Source of the DNA: Herbiconiux daphne
GTDB taxonomy: Bacteria > Actinomycetota > Actinomycetes > Actinomycetales > Microbacteriaceae
DNA length: 64,000 nucleotides
Reading direction: 5' to 3'
Assembly (NCBI RefSeq): GCF_024979295.1
Contig: NZ_JANLCJ010000004.1
Location: 475,558-539,557 of the forward strand
The position numbers and the translations under genes were made by a program. Positions 50,557-59,029 of the stretch are shown here, in pieces. The notes beneath the pieces are model-generated. The model had not been told where the DNA came from and did no database searches. It was given only the letters and a program-made list of their open reading frames with translations. Within the stretch, counting starts at the first letter, position 1; the number at the start of each line of letters is the position of its first letter.

Positions 50557-52224
50557 ATGCCGACCGCCGCAGACGCCCTCGTGCGCATCCTCGCCGGCAG
50601 TGGCGTGACCCGTGTCTACGGGCAGGGCGGCGACGAGTTCGCCGCCCTGATCGAGGCCGTGCGACGCTCGGGCACGATGACGTACTGGCCCGTGCGGAAC
50701 GACGCGTCGGCTGCGTCGGCCGCCACCGCCGATGCGCAGCTCACCGGCGAGCTCGCGGTGTGCGTCGGGCACGGGGGCCTCGGAGACGAGACGCTTCTCG
50801 ACGGGCTCGCCGAGGCGCGGCACTCGCGGGCCCCGGTGGTCGCGGTGGTGATCGTGGGCGTGACCGAGGGGGCCGCGGAGAGCGGCGCGGTGGCCACGGC
50901 CGGTCGGGTGGCGGCGGGCGAGCCCGAACGAACGCCGGCGCTCTTCCCTGCCGGAGCATCGAGACCGACGGATGCCGCGAGACCGACGGATGCCGCGAGA
51001 CCGACGGATGCCGCGAGCCGGCCGTTCGGCGCACCGCCGTCGTTGCTCGACCGCGTGTTCGACGGGGCGCTGCGCGATGGGCGCGCCTTGCCCGAGGCGG
51101 TCGCGGCGGCGATGCGGGCCTCGGTCGAGGGCGACGGGCCGACCGTGGTGCCGGTGGCCGCCGGCGTGCTTCGTGCGGTGGCGCCGGCGGGTGCGCAGTC
51201 CCCCGCGACCTCGCCCGTGATCGCGAGCCGGCCGATCATCCGGCCGCGCGATGCCGACCTCGACGTGGTCGCGAGCCTGCTGAACACCAGCGACCGGGTG
51301 ACCGTGCTCGCGGGCGCCGGGGTCGCCGGCGTGCACGCCGAGCTCGTGCGGTTCGCCCGCACGGTGCAGGCGCCGATCGTGCACACCCTGCGGGGCAAGG
51401 AGCATGTCGCGTTCGACAACCCGTTCGATGCCGGCATGGTCGGGAGGCTCGGCCTCGGGCCAGGCGACGGCGCCATCGCCGGTGCCGACGTGCTGGTGGT
51501 GATCGGCGCCGACTACCCTCTGCTGCTCGATCGAGCGAGCGATGCGACCGTCATCCAGCTCGATCTGCACGGGCGGCAGCTCGGGCGGCGCCACCGCGTC
51601 GACATCCCGCTCAGCGGCCGAGCCCTCGACACCCTGCGTGCTCTGCAGCCACGGCTGGTGCCGCGACGCGGCGGTGAGCACCTCGAGCGGTGGGTGGCCC
51701 GGGCTCGTCGTGCGGAGGCATCCGTCGATCCGCTCGGCGACCTCGCTCGCGAGCGTGCGGGCAGCGGCCCCGACCTCGTGTTCGCCGTGGCGAGCCGGCT
51801 CGCGGAGACCGACGCGGTGTTCGTGGTCGATGCGGCCGCGCTGCTCGAGGGAGCCGCTCGGGCGCTGCGCATGAACGGCGGTCGCCGTCTGCTCGGGGCG
51901 TTCGACGACCCGGCGCCGGGGTCGGCGCTCGCGATGGCGGTGGGGGCTCAGGCGGCGCATCCGGATCGGCAGGTGATCGTCTTCGTGCGGAGTGACGGCG
52001 GGGCCGCCGTGCGACGCGGGATCGAGGGCATCGGCGCCGCCGGGGTGCCGGTGAAGGTCGTCGTCTTCGGCGACCGGGGGGCGGCGGGTCTGCCGGGCGG
52101 GCTCTCGACGCATCCGGTGGGCCGGGCCGAGCAGCTCGTGCCGGCGCTCGAGGCGGCGTTCGACCGGGATGGCGCGGCGGTGGTGGTGGTCGGCGCGGCC
52201 GGGCTCGGGCCCCGCGGGTCATAA
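50557..52224 (+). CDS. Degenerate thiamine-diphosphate-enzyme homologue
   Basis: 555 aa with the three-domain layout of pyruvate oxidase/acetolactate synthase. ADALVRILAGSGVTRVYGQG and SGRALDTLRALQPRLVPRRG are recognisable. Catalytic features are missing: the usual 'RHEE' glutamate is replaced (PVRNDASAA, D49), and the ThDP motif GDG-X~26-N reads RSDGGAAVRRGIEGI...VVVFGDRG, without the Gly-Asp-Gly start and the asparagine. A proline-rich insert with three perfect ARPTDA repeats (about 135-152) interrupts the first linker. Strong AGGAGG site upstream. Probably a non-catalytic or flavin/substrate-binding paralogue (inference). Confidence 0.8.
   Translation: MPTAADALVRILAGSGVTRVYGQGGDEFAALIEAVRRSGTMTYWPVRNDASAASAATADAQLTGELAVCVGHGGLGDETLLDGLAEARHSRAPVVAVVIVGVTEGAAESGAVATAGRVAAGEPERTPALFPAGASRPTDAARPTDAARPTDAASRPFGAPPSLLDRVFDGALRDGRALPEAVAAAMRASVEGDGPTVVPVAAGVLRAVAPAGAQSPATSPVIASRPIIRPRDADLDVVASLLNTSDRVTVLAGAGVAGVHAELVRFARTVQAPIVHTLRGKEHVAFDNPFDAGMVGRLGLGPGDGAIAGADVLVVIGADYPLLLDRASDATVIQLDLHGRQLGRRHRVDIPLSGRALDTLRALQPRLVPRRGGEHLERWVARARRAEASVDPLGDLARERAGSGPDLVFAVASRLAETDAVFVVDAAALLEGAARALRMNGGRRLLGAFDDPAPGSALAMAVGAQAAHPDRQVIVFVRSDGGAAVRRGIEGIGAAGVPVKVVVFGDRGAAGLPGGLSTHPVGRAEQLVPALEAAFDRDGAAVVVVGAAGLGPRGS
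50960..51013 (+). repeat. 18-bp tandem repeat, 3 perfect copies, in frame
   Basis: CGAGACCGACGGATGCCG at 50960, 50978 and 50996, encoding ARPTDA repeats in the ThDP-like protein. The period is a multiple of three, so copy-number change keeps the frame. Confidence 0.92.
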
Positions 52225-52277
52225 CTCGCCGCGGCGCGGGGCCGCGCGATCTCAGCGCGGTGAAGCGGAGCCGCCGG

Positions 52278-53105
52278 TCAGAGCGCCCCGGTCGCCGCCC
52301 AGAGCCGGATCAGTTTCAGCGTGAGGTGCAGGGTGCTTCGTTTCAGGCCGTCGTCGAGGGCCTCGCGCACGACCTCGGGCATGTTGTCGAGCCGGTAATA
52401 GAGGGTGGTGCGATGGATGTGCAGCCGCTCGCACGCCACGCGCGCCTGGCATCCGGCGTCGAGGTAGGTCTCGATGGTCTGCCGCTGCACCGATTCGCCG
52501 GCGCGGCAGAGCTCTTCGGCCGCCGGTGAGATGTCGCTGAGCCGCCGCGAATTCGTCGCCACGGCGTGCAGCAGCAGCCAGCCGCCGAGGTCGCTCACGT
52601 TCGCCGTCGGCGGCAGCTCGGGCACGGCGGCGGTCAGCTCCGCGGCCACACGAGCCTGTTCGGCGGCGTCGGCGAGGTCGTCGGAGACCGGATCGTGCGA
52701 GGCCGACCCGATGGAGAGAAGCGGCATGCGCTGGCGCACCGACTCGTCACGGATCCAGGCGTCGAGGTCGAAGCCGGCCCGGGTGTCGCGCGTCACGAGG
52801 TAGAGGAAGCCCTCGTGGTCGCGGATGAAGGTCGTCTGCGTCGGGGTCGCGGCGGCGAGATGCCGACCGAACGCCTGGCGCTGCAGCACGTTGGTGCGGT
52901 CGTCGATCAGCACGGCGCGCACGACGGTCTTGACGCCGCGGTCGAGCCAGCGGCGGGAGACCGCCTCGGCGAAGGTCGCGCGGCGCACGGCGACGGCGTC
53001 GTCGAGCAGCCGGCTCATCGTGTCGTCGCGGGTGCTACCGCGTGGGAACGCCTCTTCGCGTGCGCCGGCCTGATCCTGGTGTCCGGTGAGTTGATGGAGC
53101 GTCAT
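52278..53105 (-). CDS. PucR-type helix-turn-helix regulator
   Basis: 275 aa. The C-terminal HTH_30 domain (about 215-270) reads QTIETYLDAGCQARVACERL then HIHRTTLYYRLDNMPEVVRE, the hallmark of PucR/CdaR regulators. The N-terminal ~200 residues (VKTVVRAVLIDDRTNVLQRQ and so on) resemble the ligand-sensing GGDEF-like region of that family, with no recognised catalytic motif. ATG at 53105 is chosen for GGAG 7 nt upstream; ATG 53111 or GTG 53132 are alternatives. Divergent from the MFS gene, which it probably controls. Confidence 0.85.
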   Translation of the reverse strand: MTLHQLTGHQDQAGAREEAFPRGSTRDDTMSRLLDDAVAVRRATFAEAVSRRWLDRGVKTVVRAVLIDDRTNVLQRQAFGRHLAAATPTQTTFIRDHEGFLYLVTRDTRAGFDLDAWIRDESVRQRMPLLSIGSASHDPVSDDLADAAEQARVAAELTAAVPELPPTANVSDLGGWLLLHAVATNSRRLSDISPAAEELCRAGESVQRQTIETYLDAGCQARVACERLHIHRTTLYYRLDNMPEVVREALDDGLKRSTLHLTLKLIRLWAATGAL

Positions 53106-53342
53106 CGTCATCTCCGATTCTCGTCGCGTCACGCCGCTGGTGCGGCGTCTTTCACAGTAGGGAGTCGCGAGTTCGGGAACGTGACCCTGGTGTTGCCAGT
53201 CAGAACGGGCACATGACTAGCAGGCGAATTCTTGAACGATGGCTCCATTGAAGCAGAACCGGTGCCGCCAGCGACAGAGGGTGGTAATGACAGGGTCAGG
53301 TGGAGTTCGGCGCGACACGGCCTCGTATGAGGAGAATGGACC

Positions 53343-54557
53343 ATGACGCTTCCCCGAACATCCCGCATCCCGGCGGTGCGCCACGGTGTGGGCTTCTGGA
53401 TCGTGGCCGTCACGTTCCTCATCGTGATGGCCTACTCCACCGTTCCGACTCCTCTCTATCCGCTCTACCAGCAGCGCGACGGCTTCGACTCGTTCGTCGT
53501 GACCGTGATCTTCGCGGCCTACGCGGCGGGCGTGATCGTGAGCCTCTATCTCGCCGGGCACGTGAGCGACTGGCTCGGGCGGCGGCGGGTGCTGGTCGTG
53601 GCGGTGCTGGTCTCGGCGCTGTCGGCTCTGCTCTTCCTGATCTGGCAAGACGTGCCGGGGCTGATCGTGGCACGGCTGGTCAATGGCGCGAGCATCGGCA
53701 TCCTGACCGCCACCGCCACCGCGCATCTTTCGGAACTGCGGGCGACTGCGAGGCCCGACGAGAACGCCATCGTGGCGTCGTCGGTCTCGGGAGCCGCCAA
53801 CATCGGCGGGCTCTCACTCGGGCCGCTGATCGGAGGGCTGTTCGCCGAGTTCCTGCCCGCGCCGCTCATGCTGCCGCACCTGGTGTTCCTGGTGCTGCTG
53901 CTGGTGGCGGCGCTCGTGCTGCTCACGGTGCCCGAGACGGTGCAGGCGCCCGACCCGCTACCGCGGTATCGGCCGCAGCGGCTCGCGATTCCGGGGCGGT
54001 CGAAGCACTCGTTCGTCGTGGCGGCCTTCGGCGCGTTCTCGGCGTTCGCGCTGCTCGGGCTCTTCACGTCGCTGGCCCCGACGTTTCTCATCTCGACCTT
54101 CCGCGCGCCCGATCACCTGCTCGCAGGTGCGACCACGTTCGCGGTGTTCGGCGCCGCCGCGGCCGGGCAGCTGCTGCTGGCGGGGCTCCGGCTGCGGGTG
54201 CAGCTGACCATCGCGATCGTGTGCTGCGCCGCCGGGCTGACGGCGGTCGCGGTGGGCGCGGTGCTGCCGCAGCTGGGGGTGTTCCTGGTCGGAGGCATCG
54301 CGGCCGGTCTCGGGGTGGGGCTGCTGTTCAAGTCGTCGCTCGCGACGGCGGGAGCGCTGGCCGACCCGGGCCGGCGCGGCGAGACGCTGGCGCTGATGTT
54401 CCTCATCGGATACGCCGGGCTCGCCATCCCCGCCCTGCTCGTGGGGGTGGCGCTCACGCTGGCGCCGGCGACCGCGGTGCTGCTCGTGTTCGTGGCGCTG
54501 GTGCTCGCGGCGACCGTGCTGGCGGGGGTCGCGATGCGGCGCGAGGCGGGGCGCTGA
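53343..54557 (+). CDS. MFS transporter (drug/solute efflux type)
   Basis: 404 aa, about 12 transmembrane helices. Motif A in loop 2-3 is LAGHVSDWLGRRRVLVVAVL. The start GVGFWIVAVTFLIVMAYSTV and helix 4-5 region GASIGILTATATAHLSELRA are typical of proton-coupled exporters. Central cytoplasmic loop at about 200-225 (RYRPQRLAIPGRSKH). GAGGAG lies 6-10 nt before the ATG. Divergent from the PucR-type regulator across 237 nt that contains their promoters; no clear box could be assigned there. Confidence 0.93.
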   Translation: MTLPRTSRIPAVRHGVGFWIVAVTFLIVMAYSTVPTPLYPLYQQRDGFDSFVVTVIFAAYAAGVIVSLYLAGHVSDWLGRRRVLVVAVLVSALSALLFLIWQDVPGLIVARLVNGASIGILTATATAHLSELRATARPDENAIVASSVSGAANIGGLSLGPLIGGLFAEFLPAPLMLPHLVFLVLLLVAALVLLTVPETVQAPDPLPRYRPQRLAIPGRSKHSFVVAAFGAFSAFALLGLFTSLAPTFLISTFRAPDHLLAGATTFAVFGAAAAGQLLLAGLRLRVQLTIAIVCCAAGLTAVAVGAVLPQLGVFLVGGIAAGLGVGLLFKSSLATAGALADPGRRGETLALMFLIGYAGLAIPALLVGVALTLAPATAVLLVFVALVLAATVLAGVAMRREAGR

Positions 54558-54665
54558 GGCGGGGGGTGCTGACACGGGCGCGGCGCATCCGTCGTCGCGG
54601 TCAGACGCATCCGGTCGCGCGCACGGCCGCGGTCGGGCCGAGCGGGGTGCGGCGGCCCGCCCTCG

Positions 54666-55859
54666 TCAGGCCGAGCAGGCTCCGGATGCCACGGCGGCGG
54701 TCGACCCGGCGGCGCCCACCACCGGGGCGATCTCGTCGAGGGTGAGCGCGTAGCCCGTCTCGCTGTCGATGGTCGAGCGCGCGAACACCACGCCCACGAC
54801 CTGGCCGCTCTCGTCGAAGAGCGGGCCGCCGGAGTTTCCGGGGCGCACCGTGCCGCGCAGCGAGTAGATCTCGCGCGTCACGTCGTTCTGTTCGTAGATG
54901 TCGCGGCCCACGGCATCCAGAACCTCGCGCACGCGGGCCGGCACCACCGTGTAGCCGCCGTTCTCGGGATAACCCGCCACGATCGCCGGCGCCGCTGCCG
55001 GCAGTTCGGTGCCGAGCGGAAGGGGTGAGAGCGGCAGGCCGGGAACGGCCAGCACCGCGAGATCGCGGCCGGGATCGAAGACGACGAGCGTGGCCTCGAG
55101 CAGCTCGCCCGTGCCGCCGGCCTGCACGAACAGGTCGTCGGAGCCGGCCACGACGTGGGCGTTCGTGAGGATGCGCTCTGGTGCCACGACCCACCCGCTG
55201 CCCTCGGCGTCGGATCCGCAGCGGGGCGCCGACGACAGCACGCGCACGACACCGGCCGCGGCGGCGTTCACGGCGTCGGGCACGTTCGGGTCGGGCGGCT
55301 GGGCCGACTGGATGGTTTCGGCGCCGAAGGCGAAGACCTGGGGGAATCCGGAATCGCCGAGTGCCGTGTCGATCGTGCCGAGCGCGGTGCTCGCCGGAAT
55401 GGGCGAGATGGCGTTGAGCGTCGCGACCACCCGCGACGACGACACCACCTGGGTCACGGGCATCAGCCCCGTGCCCTGCAGGAACCCCGCGAGCAGCCAC
55501 ACCACGACGCCCCAGGTGACCAGGCCCAGAACGGCGCCGCCGATGGAGTCGAGGCCGCGGCCGATCGAGATCGAGCCGATCACCTTGCGCAGCAGCCTGG
55601 CGATCACCGTCAGGATGCCGACCGCGAGGATCATGCACAGAAGCAGCACGGCCCCCGCCGCGACCGTGCGTTGAACGGGGTTGCTCCAGCCGAATGTGGC
55701 GAGCCACTCCACCACCGGGGGAGCGACGAGGGTCGCGATGAGGGCACCGCCGACGATGCCCACGAGGGATGCGGCGGTGACGAGGGCTCCGCGCCGCCAG
55801 CCGCCGAGCACGGCGAGCAGGGCGATGACGAGCAGCACGATGTCGACGATGAGTTCCAT
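54666..55859 (-). CDS. MarP-like membrane-anchored serine protease (CvpA + trypsin-like)
   Basis: 397 aa. The N-terminal ~150 residues form a CvpA-type region with four transmembrane helices (IVDIVLLVIALLAVLGGWRR at the start). The exterior trypsin-like domain has the triad H~231 (TNAHVVAGSD), D~265 (GRDLAVLAVP) and S~340 (TVRPGNSGGPLF). A cysteine pair, RCGSD and the final SGACSA, could form the disulfide used for oxidation control in MarP. In mycobacteria MarP is needed for acid tolerance via peptidoglycan hydrolase activation. Length and order match. Convergent with the MFS gene. Confidence 0.93.
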   Translation of the reverse strand: MELIVDIVLLVIALLAVLGGWRRGALVTAASLVGIVGGALIATLVAPPVVEWLATFGWSNPVQRTVAAGAVLLLCMILAVGILTVIARLLRKVIGSISIGRGLDSIGGAVLGLVTWGVVVWLLAGFLQGTGLMPVTQVVSSSRVVATLNAISPIPASTALGTIDTALGDSGFPQVFAFGAETIQSAQPPDPNVPDAVNAAAAGVVRVLSSAPRCGSDAEGSGWVVAPERILTNAHVVAGSDDLFVQAGGTGELLEATLVVFDPGRDLAVLAVPGLPLSPLPLGTELPAAAPAIVAGYPENGGYTVVPARVREVLDAVGRDIYEQNDVTREIYSLRGTVRPGNSGGPLFDESGQVVGVVFARSTIDSETGYALTLDEIAPVVGAAGSTAAVASGACSA

Positions 55860-55925
55860 TGAGCGTCATCGTATGCAGGGTGGCTGGGAGATGTGGGGGG
55901 GTGGGGTGGGTGGGGGTGGGGTGGG

Positions 55926-56130
55926 AGAGGAAGGGATGCGGGGTAGGGCCCGGGTGGGACGGGTGCGGTGGGCGGGTGGGCGAGTTGGGAAGGGCAAGGA
56001 CGGATGCGGGGTGAGGGCGCGGGCAAGAAAGGTGCGTTGAGCAGGTGGGCGAGTTGGGAAAAGCAAGGACCGGATGCCAGGCGGTGGCGCGGTGGGACGG
56101 GTGCGGTGAGCAGGGGTGCGAGTCGAAGAG
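55926..56130. repeat. Degenerate ~69-bp intergenic tandem repeat, 3 copies
   Basis: Units share GGGCGAGTTGGGAA(G/A)(G/A)GCAAGGA, GGATGCGGGG and ACGGGTGCGGTG elements. The GGTGGGCGAGTTGG segment recurs near 55976 and 56046, with a worn copy at 56110. The 396-nt gap 55860-56255 otherwise holds G-rich tracts and no gene. Confidence 0.65.
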
Positions 56131-56255
56131 GGGGCCGGGGACGGGGTGTTGCTGGCATCCGGGGGCGGGCGTTTGCTGGGGAAGGGGCGGGTGCGATTCG
56201 GCATCCGTGGCCTCCGCGCGGGGCTGCCGCGACGGACGACGTCGAAGGAGACATC

Positions 56256-56549
56256 ATGAGTGACCAGACGGATGCCGGCGTGGCCGGTGAACCATTCGAC
56301 CAGACCAACGGGTTGGTGGCCGGACTCGACGGCGACGACGGTGGCGCCGTGGACGACGACACCGACGGCCTCGACTCCCCCTCGGGCCTGGGCGACGGGC
56401 GCGACGGCGACGGGGTCGCAGCGGCCGGCGGGGTGCTGGGCGCGGCGTTCAACGGGTTGGCCAATCCGGATTCCGCCGAGCGGGGCGGGCTGACCGAATC
56501 CGACACCGACGAGGCCACCACCCGTTACAGCGAAGAGGGCAAGCCCTAG
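56256..56549 (+). CDS. Small acidic protein, unknown function
   Basis: 97 aa, rich in Asp and Gly (GLVAGLDGDDGGAVDDDTDG, then GDGRDGDGVAAAGG), ending DEATTRYSEEGKP. Very few hydrophobic residues, so probably disordered. ATG at 56256 with AAGGAG 6 nt upstream gives good support for translation. A longer frame upstream lies in repeat DNA. I do not recognise the family; similar short acidic proteins are common in Microbacteriaceae. Confidence 0.75.
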   Translation: MSDQTDAGVAGEPFDQTNGLVAGLDGDDGGAVDDDTDGLDSPSGLGDGRDGDGVAAAGGVLGAAFNGLANPDSAERGGLTESDTDEATTRYSEEGKP

Positions 56550-56591
56550 CGCCTCGCACTCCCCCGCGCCCTCGCGCCCTCGGCGCCCGTC

Positions 56592-56646
56592 GCGGTCGCG
56601 CAAAGGGCTCCACGAGTCCCCCTATGCAGCACTTTCTGCGACCGCG
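56592..56646. repeat. Inverted repeat related to the 12.9-13.5 kb palindromes (copy 6)
   Basis: GCGGTCGCGCAAAG ... CTTTCTGCGACCGC: outer arms GCGGTCGC/GCGACCGC are perfect and the next bases AAAG/CTTT pair. The core GGTCGCNCAAA matches module A of the array at 12866-13526. It lies between convergent genes. Confidence 0.7.
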
Positions 56647-56678
56647 GGGGTCGCGGGTGGCTCGCGGCAGCCGTCGCG

Positions 56679-56727
56679 GTCGCGGAAAGGGCTCTATCGG
56701 GGCGGTTCGGGAGCGTTTAGTGCGACC
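56679..56727. repeat. Inverted repeat, same family (copy 7), overlapping a gene end
   Basis: GGTCGCGGAAAGGGCTC ... GAGCGTTTAGTGCGACC. Outer arms GGTCGC/GCGACC are perfect and the overall layout matches copy 6. The TetR stop codon (56694-56696) lies inside the element, so its right arm encodes the last residues of that protein. Confidence 0.65.
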
Positions 56728-57329
56728 GGGGGGTCGAGGTGGGCGCTCAGCGCGGCGCGACCGAGGGCGGTGACGGCGCGGGCGACGGTGGTGGGGGAGT
56801 CGAGGTAGCCGCCGACCGCGGCACCGTCGCGCAACACCATGAGTTCGGCGGCGGCGGCGGGAGCCTCACGCTCGCTCACGCCGAAGTCGCGCGCGACCCG
56901 CGCGAATTGCTCGGTCTGCCAAGTGCGGTGGCGGGCGACGATGCGGCGCACCGGATGCTCGGGGTCGGCATACTCCGCTGCGGCGTTGATGAAGGGGCAG
57001 CCGCGGTAGCCCGGTTCTGCGCCCGCAGCGGAGAGGGCCTGGAGGGCGAGGCGGAAGCCGGCATCCGGGTCGTTCTCGGCCGTGTCGCGCACCTGCTCGA
57101 AGAAGCCGCGTTCGAGGGCGGCGCGCTGCTCGAGGTATGCGACCATGAGGTCGTCTTTCGACGGGAAGTGGCGGTAGAACGTGACCTTCGTGATGCCGAC
57201 CCGGGCGATGATCTTCTCGGCGCTCACGGCACGGAAGCCCTCGGCATAGAAGAGCTGCGAGGCGGCGGCCAGGATGCGGTCGCGCATCGGCGCGGCGTCG
57301 GGTGCCGTCTCGGTCGCGGTCTCGGTCAT
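56694..57329 (-). CDS. TetR/AcrR family transcriptional regulator
   Basis: 211 aa. HTH at about 35-56 (VSAEKIIARVGITKVTFYRH) followed by FPSKDDLMVAYLEQR. Conserved RGCPFINAAAEYADPEHPVR in the C-terminal domain is typical of the TetR_C group seen in YxaF/LmrA-like regulators. A Thr/Ala-rich 12-residue leader precedes the fold. The last ~12 residues (VALNAPEPPR) are encoded by the palindromic repeat at 56679-56727. The divergent glutathione peroxidase gene and the TTACCGGTAA palindrome between them suggest it regulates that gene and itself. Confidence 0.9.
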   Translation of the reverse strand: MTETATETAPDAAPMRDRILAAASQLFYAEGFRAVSAEKIIARVGITKVTFYRHFPSKDDLMVAYLEQRAALERGFFEQVRDTAENDPDAGFRLALQALSAAGAEPGYRGCPFINAAAEYADPEHPVRRIVARHRTWQTEQFARVARDFGVSEREAPAAAAELMVLRDGAAVGGYLDSPTTVARAVTALGRAALSAHLDPPVALNAPEPPR

Positions 57330-57374
57330 CTCACGGGTTCCCGTCTCGTGTTCGGCTCGGGGTCGGGCGTAGAG

Positions 57375-57384
57375 TTACCGGTAA
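57375..57384. promoter_or_regulatory. TTACCGGTAA palindrome: probable TetR operator
   Basis: A perfect 10-bp palindrome midway between the divergent TetR and glutathione peroxidase genes, 45 nt and 54 nt from their starts. The shape and position fit a TetR operator. The regulator-site link is inferred. Confidence 0.6.
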
Positions 57385-57438
57385 GTCTACCTCCGGGCGC
57401 CGCAACAGGGCGGTGCTCCCCGTTCGAAGGATTCATCC

Positions 57439-57930
57439 GTGACCGAATCGCTCAACGACATCCCGCTCACCACCATCGACGGCGCGCCCGCCACCCTCGC
57501 CGACTACGCCCCGGTGAAGCTCATCGTCAACGTGGCCTCGCGCTGCGGCCTCGCCCCGCAGTACGAGAAGCTCGAAGAACTGCAGAAGACCTACGGCGAC
57601 CGCGGATTCACGGTGCTCGGCTTTCCGAGCAACCAGTTCTTGCAGGAGCTGAGCGACGCCGACAAGATCAAGGAATACTGTTCCACCACGTGGGGCGTGA
57701 CCTTCCCGATGTTCGACAAGGTGAAGGTGAACGGCAAGTCGGCGCATCCGCTCTACTCCGAGCTGACGAAGACTCCGGATGCCTCGGGCAAGGCCGGGCG
57801 CGTCAAGTGGAACTTCGAGAAGTTCGTCATCACGCCCGACGGCGAGGTGCACCGGTTCCGCCCGACCGTCGAGCCCGATGCGCCCGAGATCGTCGCGCTG
57901 ATCGAGTCGTCGCTGCCGGCGCAGAGCTGA
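57439..57930 (+). CDS. Glutathione peroxidase family protein (thioredoxin-type peroxidase)
   Basis: 163-aa cytosolic peroxidase. Peroxidatic cysteine C36 in IVNVASRCGLAPQYEKLEEL, glutamine/asparagine/tryptophan partners in GFPSNQFLQE and VKWNFEKFVI. A further cysteine (IKEYCSTTWG) could serve as the resolving residue, as in bacterial enzymes that use thioredoxin or mycothiol systems rather than glutathione. GTG start with AAGGA upstream. Shares a control region with the divergent TetR gene, suggesting induction by organic peroxides or electrophiles. Confidence 0.95.
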   Translation: MTESLNDIPLTTIDGAPATLADYAPVKLIVNVASRCGLAPQYEKLEELQKTYGDRGFTVLGFPSNQFLQELSDADKIKEYCSTTWGVTFPMFDKVKVNGKSAHPLYSELTKTPDASGKAGRVKWNFEKFVITPDGEVHRFRPTVEPDAPEIVALIESSLPAQS

Positions 57931-58176
57931 GCGCGGGGGGCGTTGCGGAGGGCTTCGGCGGCGACGCTGGCTCGGGCCAGCGCGGGGGCGCCGAGCGGGC
58001 GGGCCCGCGGATGCCCGGATGCTGAGCTTGCAGGCGCGGGCGGGCCGAGCGGGCGGGCGCGAGTCCGTGGGCATCGAGCGTCCAGGCTCGGGGGCGCCGA
58101 GCGTCTAGGCGCGGGCGCGCCGGGCGGGCGGGCGGGCGCACGCGGGCACGGCCCAGGTGCGTAGAGTGGCGGTCGC
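57931..58176. repeat. Repeat-rich gap (GCGCCGAGCGGGCGGGC-like)
   Basis: 246 nt of irregular repeats such as GGGGCGCCGAGCGGGCGGGC and GGCCGAGCGGGCGGGCGCG, with alternating GGATGCCCGGATGC and GGGCATCGAGCGTCC. No gene is supported. TAGAGT at 58162-58167 is a plausible -10 for the next gene. Confidence 0.5.
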
Positions 58177-58980
58177 ATGAGTGAGATCGAAGACTTCCCG
58201 GCCGTCGACGCGGTCGTCGCGCGCCTGCGAGCAGCCGGATGCGTGTTCGCTGAAGACGAGGCCGCCGTGCTGTTCGCGTCGGCCGCCACGCCCGCGGCGC
58301 TGGAGAGCATGGTCACGAGGCGCGTCGAGGGGCTTCCACTCGAGCACATCGTGGGCTGGACGGAGTTCGCCGGCCAGCGCATCGCCGTCGACCCGGGCGT
58401 GTTCGTGCCCCGGCGACGCACCGAGTTCCTCGTGCAGAACGCGCTCGAGCTCGCCCGGCCCGGCGCCGTGGTGCTCGACCTCTGCTGCGGATCGGGAGCC
58501 GTCGGCGCCGCCCTCGCCGCGGCATCCGTCGGTCTGTGGCCCGACGAACCCCTCGACGTGTATGCCGCCGACATCGATCCGGCGGCCGTGCGCAGCGCGC
58601 GCCGCAACATCCCGTCGCCCGGGCACGTCTTCGAGGGCGACCTCTACGATGCGCTGCCGGCGAGTCTCCGCGGTCGCGTCGACATCCTCGTCGTCAACGC
58701 CCCCTACGTGCCGACCGAGGCGATCGCGACCATGCCGCCCGAGGCCCGCCTGCACGAGGCGCGGGTCGCCCTCGACGGCGGTGGCGACGGACTCGACGTG
58801 CAACGGCGGGTGACCACGGATGCCGCCACATGGCTCTCCCCCGACGGACACCTCCTCATCGAGACCAGCGAACACCAGGCGCCGCTGACCGCGGCGCTCT
58901 TCGCGGCGGCCGGCCTCCTCCCCCGCATCGAGCACTCCGACGACCTCGACGGCACCGTCGTCGTCGGCTCCCGCGACTGA
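58177..58980 (+). CDS. PrmC/HemK-like protein N5-glutamine methyltransferase (putative)
   Basis: 267 aa. The N-terminal helical part (about 1-75) ends RRVEGLPLEHIVGWTEFAGQ, as in PrmC. SAM motif VVLDLCCGSGAVGAALAAAS is at about 98-117. The substrate motif, normally NPPY, is altered to VNAPYVPTEAI. The change from NPPY and the presence of PrmC-like genes elsewhere in most genomes suggest a paralogue with another target rather than the release-factor enzyme itself. TAGAGT ends 9 nt before the ATG with no Shine-Dalgarno, so it is perhaps leaderless. Confidence 0.87.
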   Translation: MSEIEDFPAVDAVVARLRAAGCVFAEDEAAVLFASAATPAALESMVTRRVEGLPLEHIVGWTEFAGQRIAVDPGVFVPRRRTEFLVQNALELARPGAVVLDLCCGSGAVGAALAAASVGLWPDEPLDVYAADIDPAAVRSARRNIPSPGHVFEGDLYDALPASLRGRVDILVVNAPYVPTEAIATMPPEARLHEARVALDGGGDGLDVQRRVTTDAATWLSPDGHLLIETSEHQAPLTAALFAAAGLLPRIEHSDDLDGTVVVGSRD

Positions 58981-59029
58981 CGGCTCCGCCCGCCGCCGCG
59001 GCTGTCCCCCGCCCCTCCGTCCTGCGCTC

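Noticed and set aside
50260..52113. 617-residue minus-strand frame opposite the ThDP-like gene
   Set aside because: Low-complexity Arg/Gly/His composition without domains. The plus-strand frame has a ribosome-binding site and family similarity.
55631..56521. 296-residue minus-strand frame extending upstream of the MarP-like gene
   Set aside because: It translates the 69-bp repeat into Pro-rich sequence. The MarP gene itself has a natural start at 55859 in another frame.
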